The notes beneath the pieces are model-generated. The model saw only the letters and a list, made by a program, of their open reading frames with translations. It was not told the origin of the DNA and searched no databases. This document shows positions 32,106 through 46,700 of a DNA stretch of 64,000 bases, in pieces. Within the stretch, counting starts at the first letter, position 1. Every line of letters begins with the position of its first letter. The position numbers were made by a program, and so were the translations under genes. Source of the stretch: Pratylenchus scribneri (lineage: Eukaryota > Nematoda > Chromadorea > Rhabditida > Pratylenchidae); NCBI GenBank assembly GCA_030063045.1, contig JAQSEB010000047.1:2480001-2544000 (forward strand). The letters run 5' to 3'.

Positions 32106-35100
32106 ATGGGTTTGACCAAGGCTCAACAAAAGAAGAAAGCATTGCGCGACGAATATGCCAAAAAGAAAGATGCTGAGCGTGCCGGTCATTTTATTGATTT
32201 ATTTTTAAATTTAATTTTATTGTTCTAAGCTGATGCAACGACGCCTGTGCCCGGCTCAAAGCGCCTTCTTCAAGGCGAGCAGTCTTCGGCTGTTACTGCG
32301 ACCGGTGCCTTGCAAAATTCATCTTCGGCTGCCAGTTCAAATTTGCCACCTGAAAATCCCAGTAATTTTTTCTAATATTTTTTATGCATATGTAATTCAA
32401 GATGAGCCAGCGAGTTCGGCGGCAGAGAATACTGTGTCAGTGCGTCTTCTTCAAGACGAGCAGGTCGGTTCCTCTTCTTCTTTTAGAACAGGTACTCCTG
32501 TTTTTGCGGCACCGGACTTCAATGCTTCCTTCTCATCTGCGCTCGGGAATATCGATCTCAATTCTTCTACTGGCTCAATTGGTAAAATTATTTTCTATAT
32601 TTATGAATATAATTTATAATAATTCAGCCCAACGAAAACGGCCGAATCCTGATGAGCTCTTCCCAACAAGCAAATTTGCGCGTTCGGATTACACGGTTCC
32701 TGATGATGAACCAATGGAATTGGATGGTATACAAAATTCCTTTTCATTGCAAATGCATTATATTAAGTCACAATGGCTGCTCCACCTGGCTTCGAACCAC
32801 CTGGATTTCCTTCCTTGCCAACCGTTACTATCGATAAACATAAAAAACGGGGAAGACCATCAATTCGAAAGAGGGGACCCGGTAGACCACGAAAGTCGAC
32901 TGATGGCCGCGATTCTCGATCTTCTTCCATATCTTCAATATGGAGCAATGAATGTATTCTTACCAGAAATATAACCAATTCTATATTTCAAATATTTTAG
33001 CGACTGAGACAAACGAGCATGCAGAAGCAATTTTGGAAGCAGAAGAGCAAAGAGAACAAGACGCTGAGCAAATTGCAGAAGCATTGAACAATGAACAATT
33101 CAAAGTACCTCAAATTCCGCTTCGCCGATCCGTGCGGACAACAAAAGCACCAACAATATATACTGATCAACAAAACCCGAAGAACTACGACGATAAATTT
33201 TTGGAAGTGACAAACAATTGCCGCAATCATCACAAAGGACTATATTGTGCCGATCGAGAAGTTGACCATTTCCCGGATTATTATGATTCTTCGGAAAATG
33301 TAATACAATTTGTATCTAATTTAAATGCATTTTACACTTTTAGTGCTCTGTTTGCAAATATGAAATTTGCGAAGCACATCTTCTTTCCCATGAATCTGAC
33401 TCCGTAAAATGCTGCAACAAAGGGACGGTTGATCTTTCGAAGCATTTGGCCACCATCGAGAAACAACCTGATGAGCTTTTGCAAATGAAAAATGGTCAAA
33501 ATGCAGCTAAGACCAAAAATTTCTTGGAAAATTCATGGCGGTATAACAGCGAAATGGCTTTTGGAACATTGGTCATGGAAAAAGTATTTTTTTAATTACA
33601 AATGAATAACGAATTATTCGATTAGGAAACTGTTCCTCATGGCATGCCTGTGGCAAAAATAAATGGCGCAATAAAATACAGGCTCTCCGATCTCCATTTC
33701 CCCCAGCAACATTCTGGCAATGCTAAAAATTATAAAAGAAAGTGGGGCCAATGTTACACGATCGCACCAGATGATGCCATCCGTCAACGAATTGAGGATT
33801 TGGATGCAAATGATAAATTAAAAGTACTGAATAAATATATCATTATAAATAAACAATTTTCAAGCCCGAAATCATCGCCGAACTCCACCGAATGTTGGAC
33901 CAATATCATGTGCTTGCAAAAGCATACAAAAGTTGCGCCGAATTTTATGCTGAGAAGAAAAAATTTTGTGATGAAAATGGAATTGATATGCCCAATTTTC
34001 GAATGACTCTGATGAACAAAAGGAAAGCAATTGAACAAGGCGCAAATGTTCAAAGTGGTATCCATGACCACCGATTACTTCTGCCAACAGAAAAAGGCTT
34101 AATGCAGTGCGCAACTGTAAGAAAAATGCATTCAAAACGAGTTCATTATGAATATTAAAGGTTCATTTTGATGAAGAAGCCGATAATGCACCACCACAAG
34201 AGCGTGGAGTCATGTTAACAGGAAAAGATGGACGTTCAGTCGATTTTGCACCATTTGATCCCAACATTGATGCTGCACTTTTTCCGCTCCTTTTCCCATA
34301 CGGCCAACGGACTTACGAATTGGGCATTGAACTGAAAAAATCCAAAGAAAAATCCGATGAACAGAAGCAAAAACAACCGACAAATCAAGACAATGACTCA
34401 ATAATTCACGAAGAATTCTCTGATGATGAAGAACGCGAAGAAGAAGCCATCGATCTAATTGATCATCCAGGAGATGAAGCTGCAGAGGAAGTAAATGGCC
34501 AAAACCAAGAAGAACAACACGAAGATATTAGTGATACCGAGGATGCAGATGGAGAAGTGGTTGATTGTCAAGAAGGAGGTGCAAAATGGAAGGTGCACCA
34601 AAACAATAATATTTTCAAAATTATATAGTTATAATTTCCAGAAAACGGAAGGAGCCATGAAATATGTTTCCATGCGGCAGTACTATCGATACATGTTTCA
34701 AATTCGCGGTAATTCTTGGCAAGCATATCATTGGCTCTGGTGGGGTCTCATGTTGGCTCAAATGTACATACTGACGGTCTACAATCGTATCGAAGCCAAT
34801 GAAGCGAGTGCAATTAAGAGAACACAACAAAATTTGGTGACAATCTTGCCTGCCATCTTAATCAAGGCTTTGGAAAATAAAATTCGAACAGGTACTTATC
34901 TTGTGCAATCCAATTCATTTGTTTTTTTCCATAGGGAACTTTGGCTTTGGAATTGGCGCTAAACTCGGAAAAGTCTTTTTTGCCCCTGAAACTTTTCGTG
35001 GCTCAAGGCGATATTATCAAAAGGCATATTCTGACGCCCAAGCTATTTGTCGTGCATTTGGAAACCCGCATATTTTGCTCACTTTTACAATGAACTCAGA

Positions 35101-38100
35101 AGCTCCGGAATTTAAAAAACTAATCGCAAAAGGACAAACTTGGGCCGATCGACCTGATATCGTTACAAGGATCTTCATCAATAAACACAAAGAATTAATG
35201 AAGGACATCGTTGAAAGACAAATTTTTGGACCGGTTGCAGCGTGGTTCTCTGCAGTGGAACATCAAAAACGGTTACAAATGCATTTGGTTTTATTGCATT
35301 TCACATTTTTTTCAGTGGTTTGCCTCATCTCCACATGTGCATAACTTTCAAAACCGAGGATAACAATTATTTCAATGTTCCAAAAAAAGATTGGACTACT
35401 ATGAATTTGACTCCAGAAGAATGGTGCCGTAAATATATCTCTGCAGAAATTCCCACTTTACCACCGAAACTAGCAAAGTAATATTTGTACATTAGGAGTT
35501 ATAATAAATTTTACATTTTTAAGAGGAAAAAAGGCACAAAGACAAAGGGACTACCATGATACTGTTGTAAACCTTATGGCCCACCGATGCTCACCAGCTT
35601 GCGTCGTAGATGGAAAATGCACAAAACGCTTTCCGAGACCATTCTCAATGTCTGATGTTATTAGCGCAGAAACTTATCCCGTTTATCGGCGCCGTCCATT
35701 CGCTCCAAATGCAGAAGAGAAAGCAGCAAATCCAGAATTATACGGAGAGACTTACACATATCCATCAAGAACCGGCACTGGAAGAATTATTGATAACCGT
35801 CACATTGTTGCTCATAATCCATATCTCCTAAAAAAATACAAATCTCAGTGAGGAATTCACATAATGACATATAACCAATAAAATTTTTAGCATAAACATT
35901 GAATGGATTCAAGGAGATGCAACCGCAAAATATGTCACCAAATATATTACCAAAGGATGCGATCTCGCATTGGTTAAAGTTCAAAAAGAAACAGACAATT
36001 CACCCGCTGTGGTCAACTATGACGAATTCGAAGAAATACGCCTTGGAGTTTATCGGACATCAAGCGAAGCTGGCCTTGGCATATGGGGGCATAAAATCTT
36101 CTCGAAATCCCATCATGTTCAAACACTTTATGTGCACGAACCAGGAAAAGTAATACATTCCAAATTCAAATAAAATTCTCATTATTCAACACTATATTAA
36201 GATCAACATTGTCTTTGAAGATGGTGAAGAAGAAGCAGCGGCCCAACGTGCGTTGAAGAATGAGCAAATTGGCAAAGAGCAGAAGTCGCAATTGACAGAA
36301 TTCTTCAAAATAAATAAAAAGCTCAAGGAAAAAGGCAAAGACGACCAACGACTCAAGCACACTTATGCCACTTTCTGCGAAGACTATTGGTGGTCAAAAA
36401 ATTGCAAATCATGGTTCGAACGAAAGCGGAAACTCCAAAAATTGGTCAGAATAGGCTCAGCAGCACCAGGAAAAATTGAATTACAAGTGCGCATTTAAAT
36501 TATAAATTTCTATTTTAAATTTATTTATTAAAGGCAATTCGTGTATTACTGCTTACTGTGAAAGGTCCAACCTCATTTGAAGACCTCAGAATTGATCCAA
36601 ATGATGAAAATATCATCCATCCAACTTTTATTGATGCTGCAGTTGCCCATGGACTGATCATGGATGATGTTATGTGGGATGAAACTATCAAAGATGCAAT
36701 GGCCGAAAAAAGAAGTCTTTCTGAAAGGATTCGATGGTTCGCATTATTCATTGCAAATGTGCTACCTAAAAAGCCTACCGAACTACTCCAAAAACATTTC
36801 GACATCCTCACAATGTGGCCTGGCAACATGACCAAAGAACAAAAGATGGAACGACTGTTAAAGCGCATCGAAATTACATTGCGTATCCATGGAATTCGAC
36901 CAAACGATGGTGATTTTAAAAGCAAACAGTTTAAAATTAATTTATAATTAAAGAAAATGAAACTTCCTGCCAAATGGTCGGACTACCCGCACCAGATAAT
37001 TTCCGCATGACGAAGCAAGACGAAATTGAAGCCACATATTTCCGCGATGATTTTCTTGCAAAACACATGGGTGACACGGATGGCGATCCACAATCCGGAT
37101 CAACAAATAATTATGGCACTAAATTCCAACAATGGCATTCTCAATGTACCGCTACAGAACAAAGACCATTCGTTGATGCCGTCATCAATGCAGCAAAGGC
37201 CGACCCAAAAGACAATACAGTACAAAAGCAATTTTTCTTGACCGGAGAGGGCGGAACTGGCAAAACATTCACATATAATGTATTAAAGATACGATCAAAA
37301 CCTTCAATAAAAAAAATTTTAGACCATCATAGCCGGAATGAAGTCTATGGGCTTGCGTGTCCTCCCTTGTGCAACAACAGGAATCGCAGCAAACTTACTC
37401 ATTGAAGGCTCTACTGTCCATCGTCGCTTCGGTGTGCCCAATGATGTCAAACACGATACACCACCCAGAATTGCACGACATTCCAACTATGCTGCTATAT
37501 TGGACTCTGCTCAACTCATTATCATTGACGAAGTTTCAATGCAGGACCGTTACGTGCTTGAATACTTGGATCGGCAATTACGTTCATTCAAATCAGAATA
37601 CGCTAACCTTCCTTTCGGTGGAAAAGCAATAATTATTGGTGGCGACTGGAAACAATTGATGCCCGTTATGCCAGGCAAGGATGAAAACCATCAATTCGCC
37701 CGCTCAGTGAAATCAAGCATTCATTATAAGTAAATTTAATATTATATATATTAATATTACGATTAAATTTCTTTTCTTAGATCATTCAAAACTACACGGC
37801 TAACCATCAATAAACGCCTTGCAAATGCAAACAACAAGACCAAAAAATTTGCTCGATACATGAAAAAATTGGCAACAGGCGTTACAACAGACGAGAATAA
37901 CAGAATAGAGTTGCCAAAATCATTGCAAATGGAAAATGAACAGAACTTCATTGATTTTGTCTTCCCGCCTTCCGCATTGCAAGACCCATTTAAACATATT
38001 GACAAGCTCAAAGGCAGTGCAATACTTTGTCCAACGAACAAAGAAACATTCCGGATCCATGAACAACTATTGGTAATTGTTTCTGGAATGAAATTTGAAA

Positions 38101-39720
38101 TCAATTATTTTTAATTTTAAGGAAAAAATGCCCGGAAGAGGATGCACAATGCTTTCAACTGACCAGCCTGACAGAAGCAATCCACTTGACTCATTATCTG
38201 TCTATGCCTCGGATAAATATGAAGAAAACTTGAATCGCCAAACGCCCTCCGGATTTCCTCCTCATAAATTGGTCATCAAAGAAGGAGCAATTATGATGAT
38301 CAACAGGAATCTCAGTGTGCAAGACGGACTATGCAATGGAACCCGTGTCCAGATAAAGACCATCAAGAGTGCTTACCTCCTTATATGCACACATTTGAGC
38401 GGACCAAATGCTGGCAAAGACTTCGAACTCTACCGCTGTCTCTTCACCGATGGCGAAGGCGATATTGAACAAAATCAATCGGCACTGAGATGGACTCGAA
38501 TGCAATTTCCACTTCGACCAGGATTCGTTATGACAATCAATAAAGCTCAAGGGCAAACATTGGACCGGGTTGGCATTGCTTTGGACAAAGGACAATGCTT
38601 TAGTCATGGACAACTTTATGTGGCATTTTCTCGAGTTAGAGATCCGGATAATTTACGGTAAAGAAGGGACCTTCTTATAAATAAACAATCATAACTTAGT
38701 GTCTTGACCCGTCCTGGCGCAATATCCATTCAAAACATTGTGCACCAAGCCATCATAGACCAAGAAGAAATCGACGAAGCAATGAAAATGGCCGAAGAAG
38801 ACATGGAACGAGAAAGAGCCGGCTCTCCCCGCTTCGAATACAGAGATCCATCAGATGAACAGCCAGAACAAAGAACACCCCGGCAATCACTCGACTACCA
38901 AACACCATCCACCTCAAGAAGAACAACCACCACAATGGCAACTCCAATTGTTCCGCCTACAACAACAAGAAGAAGATCAAACCGGCAATCTGTGACAAGG
39001 ACAATTTCGGAATCAGAATATGGCGGTACCGCCGGTGGACAACAATATTACGGCAGATTATCAGCTTTACAAGGAACAACAAGGCTGCTTCCTTCGCAAC
39101 CTGATGGAAATTGCTTTTTCCAGTAAGAAAGCTCAGACATTGATTTTTTAAATGTTTAAATTTTTAGTAGTGTAGCCCATTTCACTACCCGAAAAACACA
39201 TGCCTATTTGCGCCAACAAGCAGCCAGAATTTTGGAAGAAACCGATGCATCTGGAACGCAAGAACAACGTGAATTTTTGCAACATCAAATTGGCGGGGTT
39301 CTCGATGGCGAACGAGTAGAATTTCTGAACAAATACCAAGGCAGCATCACCAATTATGCGCGTAACTTCACGGCTAAGACCAAAACATACGTGGGCTTTC
39401 CAGAAGCAATTGCTTTGGCACATCATCTTCAACGACCAATTGCAATTATCACACCAACTACAGAAGCAGAAATACAACGACTTGCTGCATTGAATTCGCA
39501 TTACCATCCTGCTGAAATGGTATTAGTAGCTTTGCCCAATTTCGAACTTCGAGTGAGACAATATTTTATTCAATATTTTTTATTTAATATTAATTATTCA
39601 TAGCAACATCAAATAAACCATGAACGCTACGAGGAAGTATGGCAATGGGAGCGCGAACCAATAGTTCTACTGTACAATGGGCACTTGCATTACAATGGAT
39701 TGGAATGGATTGAGCAATGA
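32106..39720 (+). CDS. Helitron transposase RepHel-OTU, copy 2, 24 exons
   Basis: Every exon of copy 1 recurs at +11,617 with the same splice sites; I saw no coding difference from copy 1 in the parts compared. Key sites: start codon 32106-32108, HUH exon 35316-35477, two-tyrosine exon 35891-36149, Walker A exon 36954-37279, Walker B exon 37323-37729, OTU exons 38700-39122, 39168-39552 and 39604-39720. The product should be the same 2,191-aa nuclease-helicase-protease. Confidence 0.9.
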
Positions 39721-40310
39721 TGGATTTTTTCACCAATTTTTATTGTAAAAAACATAATTTATTTCAATTTTTTTTGTATTTCCATAACATTTTTCATTTA
39801 TTTTATTATATTTTCGCCATTGCATTTTTTATTAGTCTTTTTCCCACTTGAATGTTTTTGTCCTATTCTTTATATTCATTCGTTTATTTTCCTTCTTTTT
39901 AATCGTCTTTGTCTCTATTCATTCTTAGTCGTTTAGCGAATAAGTTTGAACGTTTTTTGTCCTATTCGTAATATATTCATTCGTTATATTTTTACTCTTT
40001 TAATTGTCTTTGTCTTTATTCACTCTTAGTCGTTTAGCGAATAAGTTTGAACATCCTTTGTCCTCTTCGTTATTCTTTTTTCTAAATTATCAAATTTTTA
40101 ATGTATTTTAATTATATCTTATCTAATGTAAATAAATAAAATAAAAAATCAATTTTTGCATTTGTTTTGAAGTGTGGAAATGCATGTTACAAATGCATTG
40201 TATAAGTAAAACCAAAGGCTAGAAACAGTGTAATCCCGCAGGGATTCTTAAAAAACGGCCTACGAATATACGGGTATAAGAGCGCCGCAGGCGCTAGTTA
40301 TTATTACTAG
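39721..40310 (+). other. Helitron 3' noncoding region and terminal hairpins (copy 2)
   Basis: Hairpins at 40232-40246 and 40281-40295, and CTAG at 40307-40310. The sequence is the same as in copies 0 and 1. Confidence 0.8.
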
Positions 40311-40334
40311 AATATAACAAGACCCCTACATCCT

Positions 40335-43300
40335 TCTCTAACTAATATCTGCCTTCAAAATACTCCTCATCTCGGGAATTTGGTCTCGATCGACGACACT
40401 TCGGCCGTAGATTTGGAGAAAAATATAATGAAGTTTCCATCTTCACTCCGCGCGGAGCTCCGCGCAGAAAACGGTTTTTTTGGTACCCATAGGGGGGACC
40501 AAGCACTTTTCAAAAATTTTTTGTCTTATTTTTTCTTGAAAAGTGTTCAGGAATGGGTAATCGAGGTCGGCGAAGCCGAATATTGAAAAAAATTTCGGGG
40601 TTGACCGAGCGGTGCGCGAGTTACCGTGGCCAAACCGCGGAGCGGAAAAATAATTTTTTCCCGATTTTTACTTAAAAATAGTGTTATATGGGGTAATCGA
40701 GGTCGGCGAAGCCGATTATGAAACTTTTTTCGAGATTGGCCAAGCGGTGCGCGAGTTACCGTGGCCAAACCGCGGAGCGGTTTTTTCCAAAATTTTCACA
40801 AAAATAGTCATTTATGGGGTAATCTTGGTCGGGGATCACGATTATGATAACGGTTTTTCACGAAACCTAAAAATGCGCAAGATAAAACCGCGGTTTGACC
40901 AAAAACGGTTTGGTCCAAATGCAGCTAAAAAACGTCTTATATGGGTAAATCGAATACGGGGATGACGAATATTATATTCGCTTTGCAGGAAATCTCAATA
41001 TGCGCGAGTTAAACCGCAGTTTGACAAAATGACATTTAATCCAAATTTAAAAAAATATCTAATATGGAGAAATTGTCTACACTAATTACGCGAATAATGA
41101 CAAAAGTTTTTTATAAAACTCACAAAATTCGTTTTTAGCAATCCAGAAATAATTTAAAATCCAAAAGCAAATTAATAAAATTCATACACAAAATCGAAGT
41201 GAACAATGGGCTTTGCAATGCAAAGAAAAATTCGAGGTTTAAAAAAATAAAATGAAAATTAATATTTATAAAATTAAGTAGTCAAATGGCACGCAAGCAA
41301 ACAAAGATTTCGCACAATGCTGCAATTGCTGAATCCTAAATATTCAAGGTTAATCAGAAATTATTTTACAAATATTAAAAATATAAAAATTTATCAACTC
41401 AACAGAGCAGAAGAATGTGAAAATCCAAATGCAAATGAAAGTTAAGGAAAAATTTGGGCGGAATATGCGACCAGCCAAGCAATGAGGTGCAATGTGGAAA
41501 TGCAAAAAAGACTGCCGATTACAAAAGCAAGGTTTTAGATGAAAAATAATAACAAAATTTAAATTCAATAATTCAGCAGCTGAACCATGCGGATAAATGT
41601 AGAATTGCAAAAAAGACCACCGATTACATAAGCAAGGTTTTAAATTAAACAGAAATTCAAAAATAAATTCAACAATTCAGCATCTTAACCAAGCGGAGCC
41701 ATATGGAAATGCAAGAATCCGCCGATTCCAATAGCATGGTTTTTAATTAAAAAATAATCAAAAATAAATCCAAAAATTCAGTTGCAGAACAAAACGGACC
41801 AATGGGCAATGCAAATGACATTGCCGATTCCAGAAGTATTGTTGAGCTATGAGAATGAATGCTGAATCCTGGAAAACAATACAATATGTTCAATGGTGAC
41901 GGGACTGGGCTGGCCAGTTTATATTTATAAAAAAAATAATAAAATTAGAATGGAACCGTTAAAAGATACAAATAAAATTTTAATGGATCAAAGAATTAGT
42001 GGGGTTTATCCATTTTTTCTTTGATTCTTTATGGGAAAAGCAATTAATTTTAGTCCAAAATAATCAAAAACAATGCAATTAAAAATTTATTAATATTATA
42101 TATAATTATTTTTCAAATATACAACTAATTTCCCTTTATTTTTAGTGCTTAGATCCTTTATAGTTTGCCGTCCTTTTGCTTTTGGAATGGCCAACTGGAT
42201 TTGTTCTTCGGGATTTCGACTTCATGATCTTCGGCAGATCGGAGATAATCAATATTATTGACCAATTCTAAAAGCCAAAATCAACCCACTCATTTGATTT
42301 GAAAATATTGTCCAGCAAAATTTAAAATTTCATTTTATTAAAATTTATTGCATTTTAAAAATGGCTTTTGCAGCGGAAGCTATGGCCAAATTTTTAAAAA
42401 AAATCTAAAATACTTAAATTTTTTTTAAATATGCTTTTGGAATTGGTCAATAATATTGATTGTCTTCGGGAGTTCGTCTACATGTGCTTCGGGAGTTCGT
42501 CTACATGATCTTCGGGAGCACGTCTACCCGCAGGGATCGGCACGCACCACTTTCCCTATCAGGGGTAGTGGATGGTGTCCCCAATGGTGCGGAACTTGAT
42601 CTTCAGGACATGCTCATCGAGTTGGCTATCAAACAAAAAAAATTTTTGCTGTTACGCCATGGCCGAAGCGCACCTCTTGGGTTCTTGGAAGCCACTCTTG
42701 ACTCAGTCGAGGGTTCAAGGCATGCCTTGATCCTATTTGGTGTTGCACTGTAGCTATATGGCTAAGGGTTCCCAGTCTCGCACACGGCCAAAGGGCACCA
42801 AACTTCTAAACCACCTTAGCAGGCTGGCAATAAAGTCCCTGGTGTGGTTGTTTTACAACCTGCTGACTAGAAGGGGGGACGAAAGTGCCCATTGACAACC
42901 CTGTGTCAGTCCAGTAAAGGGCACTTCGGTGTTCTAGGTCAGTCATGGCGCCTGTACAGCCAGGCAAACATATGTCACGTTGGCGGTCTTTGCCAGTCAC
43001 AGTTTGCTTTGTTTGTGACCATACGTGCATATGTCCTCCCATGCATACGAGACAACCCTTCCTGGTAACCTTTCCCCTGGTACGCAAGGTTCACCTGTAC
43101 CTCCGCACACCTCCTCGTGGTGCGTGCTGGTAACCTGCCTACCATTAAATGCCGTACGTCTTTTACGGTTTTTTTTGGCGATGGCAGGGCTAACCTTGCT
43201 TGCCTTAAACAGCCCTTTCTAGAACTATGCGGCCAGTCATTTTCTTGAAAAAGACTTAGAATTTTTCTGGCCCTTAGATTCTGAGAGAGTTTGTTTCTGG

Positions 43301-43722
43301 CTATGCAAGGATGCGGTATTAAAAACAGGCCCCCTCCCAAGTTCATCTACAACCATTATGGATGCAATCGATCATTCTACACGCATTTTCTCTCATTCCA
43401 AATGCATTCCATTCCGATTCCAAATGCATTTTTCTCTAACTTCAAATGCTATATGACTCCTTTGTCCGAAGTGACATTAAACCAGCCCTGCATCCCCAGT
43501 CCGAAGTGACGTTAAACCAGCCCTGCATCCATTCCATCCATATTAAAATGCATTCACAGTCCGAAGTGACTTTAAACCAACCCCATATTCCAGAATTATT
43601 ATTTCACCATTTTTATTTATTAATTATTAAAAACTTAATTTTAAAAACTCCCCTAATTTTTAGAAAGGAAAGTTTATTTTGCGAATTTGTTTGCTAAAAA
43701 TTTTAATTAAGTTTCCATCAAA
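40335..43722 (+). other. Helitron leader (copy 3)
   Basis: Noncoding leader with the structured 5' end (40335-41094), minisatellite (41159-41834), inverted repeat (42247-42461), G/C-rich island (42462-43294) and triple repeat (43465-43587). No gene is recognised. Confidence 0.7.
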
Positions 43723-46700
43723 ATGGGTTTGACCAAGGCTCAACAAAAGAAGAAAGCATTGCGCGACGAATATGCCAAAAAGAAAGATGCTGAGCGTGCC
43801 GGTCATTTTATTGATTTATTTTTAAATTTAATTTTATTGTTCTAAGCTGATGCAACGACGCCTGTGCCCGGCTCAAAGCGCCTTCTTCAAGGCGAGCAGT
43901 CTTCGGCTGTTACTGCGACCGGTGCCTTGCAAAATTCATCTTCGGCTGCCAGTTCAAATTTGCCACCTGAAAATCCCAGTAATTTTTTCTAATATTTTTT
44001 ATGCATATGTAATTCAAGATGAGCCAGCGAGTTCGGCGGCAGAGAATACTGTGTCAGTGCGTCTTCTTCAAGACGAGCAGGTCGGTTCCTCTTCTTCTTT
44101 TAGAACAGGTACTCCTGTTTTTGCGGCACCGGACTTCAATGCTTCCTTCTCATCTGCGCTCGGGAATATCGATCTCAATTCTTCTACTGGCTCAATTGGT
44201 AAAATTATTTTCTATATTTATGAATATAATTTATAATAATTCAGCCCAACGAAAACGGCCGAATCCTGATGAGCTCTTCCCAACAAGCAAATTTGCGCGT
44301 TCGGATTACACGGTTCCTGATGATGAACCAATGGAATTGGATGGTATACAAAATTCCTTTTCATTGCAAATGCATTATATTAAGTCACAATGGCTGCTCC
44401 ACCTGGCTTCGAACCACCTGGATTTCCTTCCTTGCCAACCGTTACTATCGATAAACATAAAAAACGGGGAAGACCATCAATTCGAAAGAGGGGACCCGGT
44501 AGACCACGAAAGTCGACTGATGGCCGCGATTCTCGATCTTCTTCCATATCTTCAATATGGAGCAATGAATGTATTCTTACCAGAAATATAACCAATTCTA
44601 TATTTCAAATATTTTAGCGACTGAGACAAACGAGCATGCAGAAGCAATTTTGGAAGCAGAAGAGCAAAGAGAACAAGACGCTGAGCAAATTGCAGAAGCA
44701 TTGAACAATGAACAATTCAAAGTACCTCAAATTCCGCTTCGCCGATCCGTGCGGACAACAAAAGCACCAACAATATATACTGATCAACAAAACCCGAAGA
44801 ACTACGACGATAAATTTTTGGAAGTGACAAACAATTGCCGCAATCATCACAAAGGACTATATTGTGCCGATCGAGAAGTTGACCATTTCCCGGATTATTA
44901 TGATTCTTCGGAAAATGTAATACAATTTGTATCTAATTTAAATGCATTTTACACTTTTAGTGCTCTGTTTGCAAATATGAAATTTGCGAAGCACATCTTC
45001 TTTCCCATGAATCTGACTCCGTAAAATGCTGCAACAAAGGGACGGTTGATCTTTCGAAGCATTTGGCCACCATCGAGAAACAACCTGATGAGCTTTTGCA
45101 AATGAAAAATGGTCAAAATGCAGCTAAGACCAAAAATTTCTTGGAAAATTCATGGCGGTATAACAGCGAAATGGCTTTTGGAACATTGGTCATGGAAAAA
45201 GTATTTTTTTAATTACAAATGAATAACGAATTATTCGATTAGGAAACTGTTCCTCATGGCATGCCTGTGGCAAAAATAAATGGCGCAATAAAATACAGGC
45301 TCTCCGATCTCCATTTCCCCCAGCAACATTCTGGCAATGCTAAAAATTATAAAAGAAAGTGGGGCCAATGTTACACGATCGCACCAGATGATGCCATCCG
45401 TCAACGAATTGAGGATTTGGATGCAAATGATAAATTAAAAGTACTGAATAAATATATCATTATAAATAAACAATTTTCAAGCCCGAAATCATCGCCGAAC
45501 TCCACCGAATGTTGGACCAATATCATGTGCTTGCAAAAGCATACAAAAGTTGCGCCGAATTTTATGCTGAGAAGAAAAAATTTTGTGATGAAAATGGAAT
45601 TGATATGCCCAATTTTCGAATGACTCTGATGAACAAAAGGAAAGCAATTGAACAAGGCGCAAATGTTCAAAGTGGTATCCATGACCACCGATTACTTCTG
45701 CCAACAGAAAAAGGCTTAATGCAGTGCGCAACTGTAAGAAAAATGCATTCAAAACGAGTTCATTATGAATATTAAAGGTTCATTTTGATGAAGAAGCCGA
45801 TAATGCACCACCACAAGAGCGTGGAGTCATGTTAACAGGAAAAGATGGACGTTCAGTCGATTTTGCACCATTTGATCCCAACATTGATGCTGCACTTTTT
45901 CCGCTCCTTTTCCCATACGGCCAACGGACTTACGAATTGGGCATTGAACTGAAAAAATCCAAAGAAAAATCCGATGAACAGAAGCAAAAACAACCGACAA
46001 ATCAAGACAATGACTCAATAATTCACGAAGAATTCTCTGATGATGAAGAACGCGAAGAAGAAGCCATCGATCTAATTGATCATCCAGGAGATGAAGCTGC
46101 AGAGGAAGTAAATGGCCAAAACCAAGAAGAACAACACGAAGATATTAGTGATACCGAGGATGCAGATGGAGAAGTGGTTGATTGTCAAGAAGGAGGTGCA
46201 AAATGGAAGGTGCACCAAAACAATAATATTTTCAAAATTATATAGTTATAATTTCCAGAAAACGGAAGGAGCCATGAAATATGTTTCCATGCGGCAGTAC
46301 TATCGATACATGTTTCAAATTCGCGGTAATTCTTGGCAAGCATATCATTGGCTCTGGTGGGGTCTCATGTTGGCTCAAATGTACATACTGACGGTCTACA
46401 ATCGTATCGAAGCCAATGAAGCGAGTGCAATTAAGAGAACACAACAAAATTTGGTGACAATCTTGCCTGCCATCTTAATCAAGGCTTTGGAAAATAAAAT
46501 TCGAACAGGTACTTATCTTGTGCAATCCAATTCATTTGTTTTTTTCCATAGGGAACTTTGGCTTTGGAATTGGCGCTAAACTCGGAAAAGTCTTTTTTGC
46601 CCCTGAAACTTTTCGTGGCTCAAGGCGATATTATCAAAAGGCATATTCTGACGCCCAAGCTATTTGTCGTGCATTTGGAAACCCGCATATTTTGCTCACT

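Larger units (their letters stand above)
28718..40310 (+). mobile_element. Autonomous Helitron copy 2, complete
   Basis: Same structure as copy 1 shifted by 11,617 bp. Visible differences from copy 1 are A instead of G at 28849, which breaks the 20-bp palindrome, and T instead of A at 31309. The junction 40311-40334 follows. Confidence 0.9.
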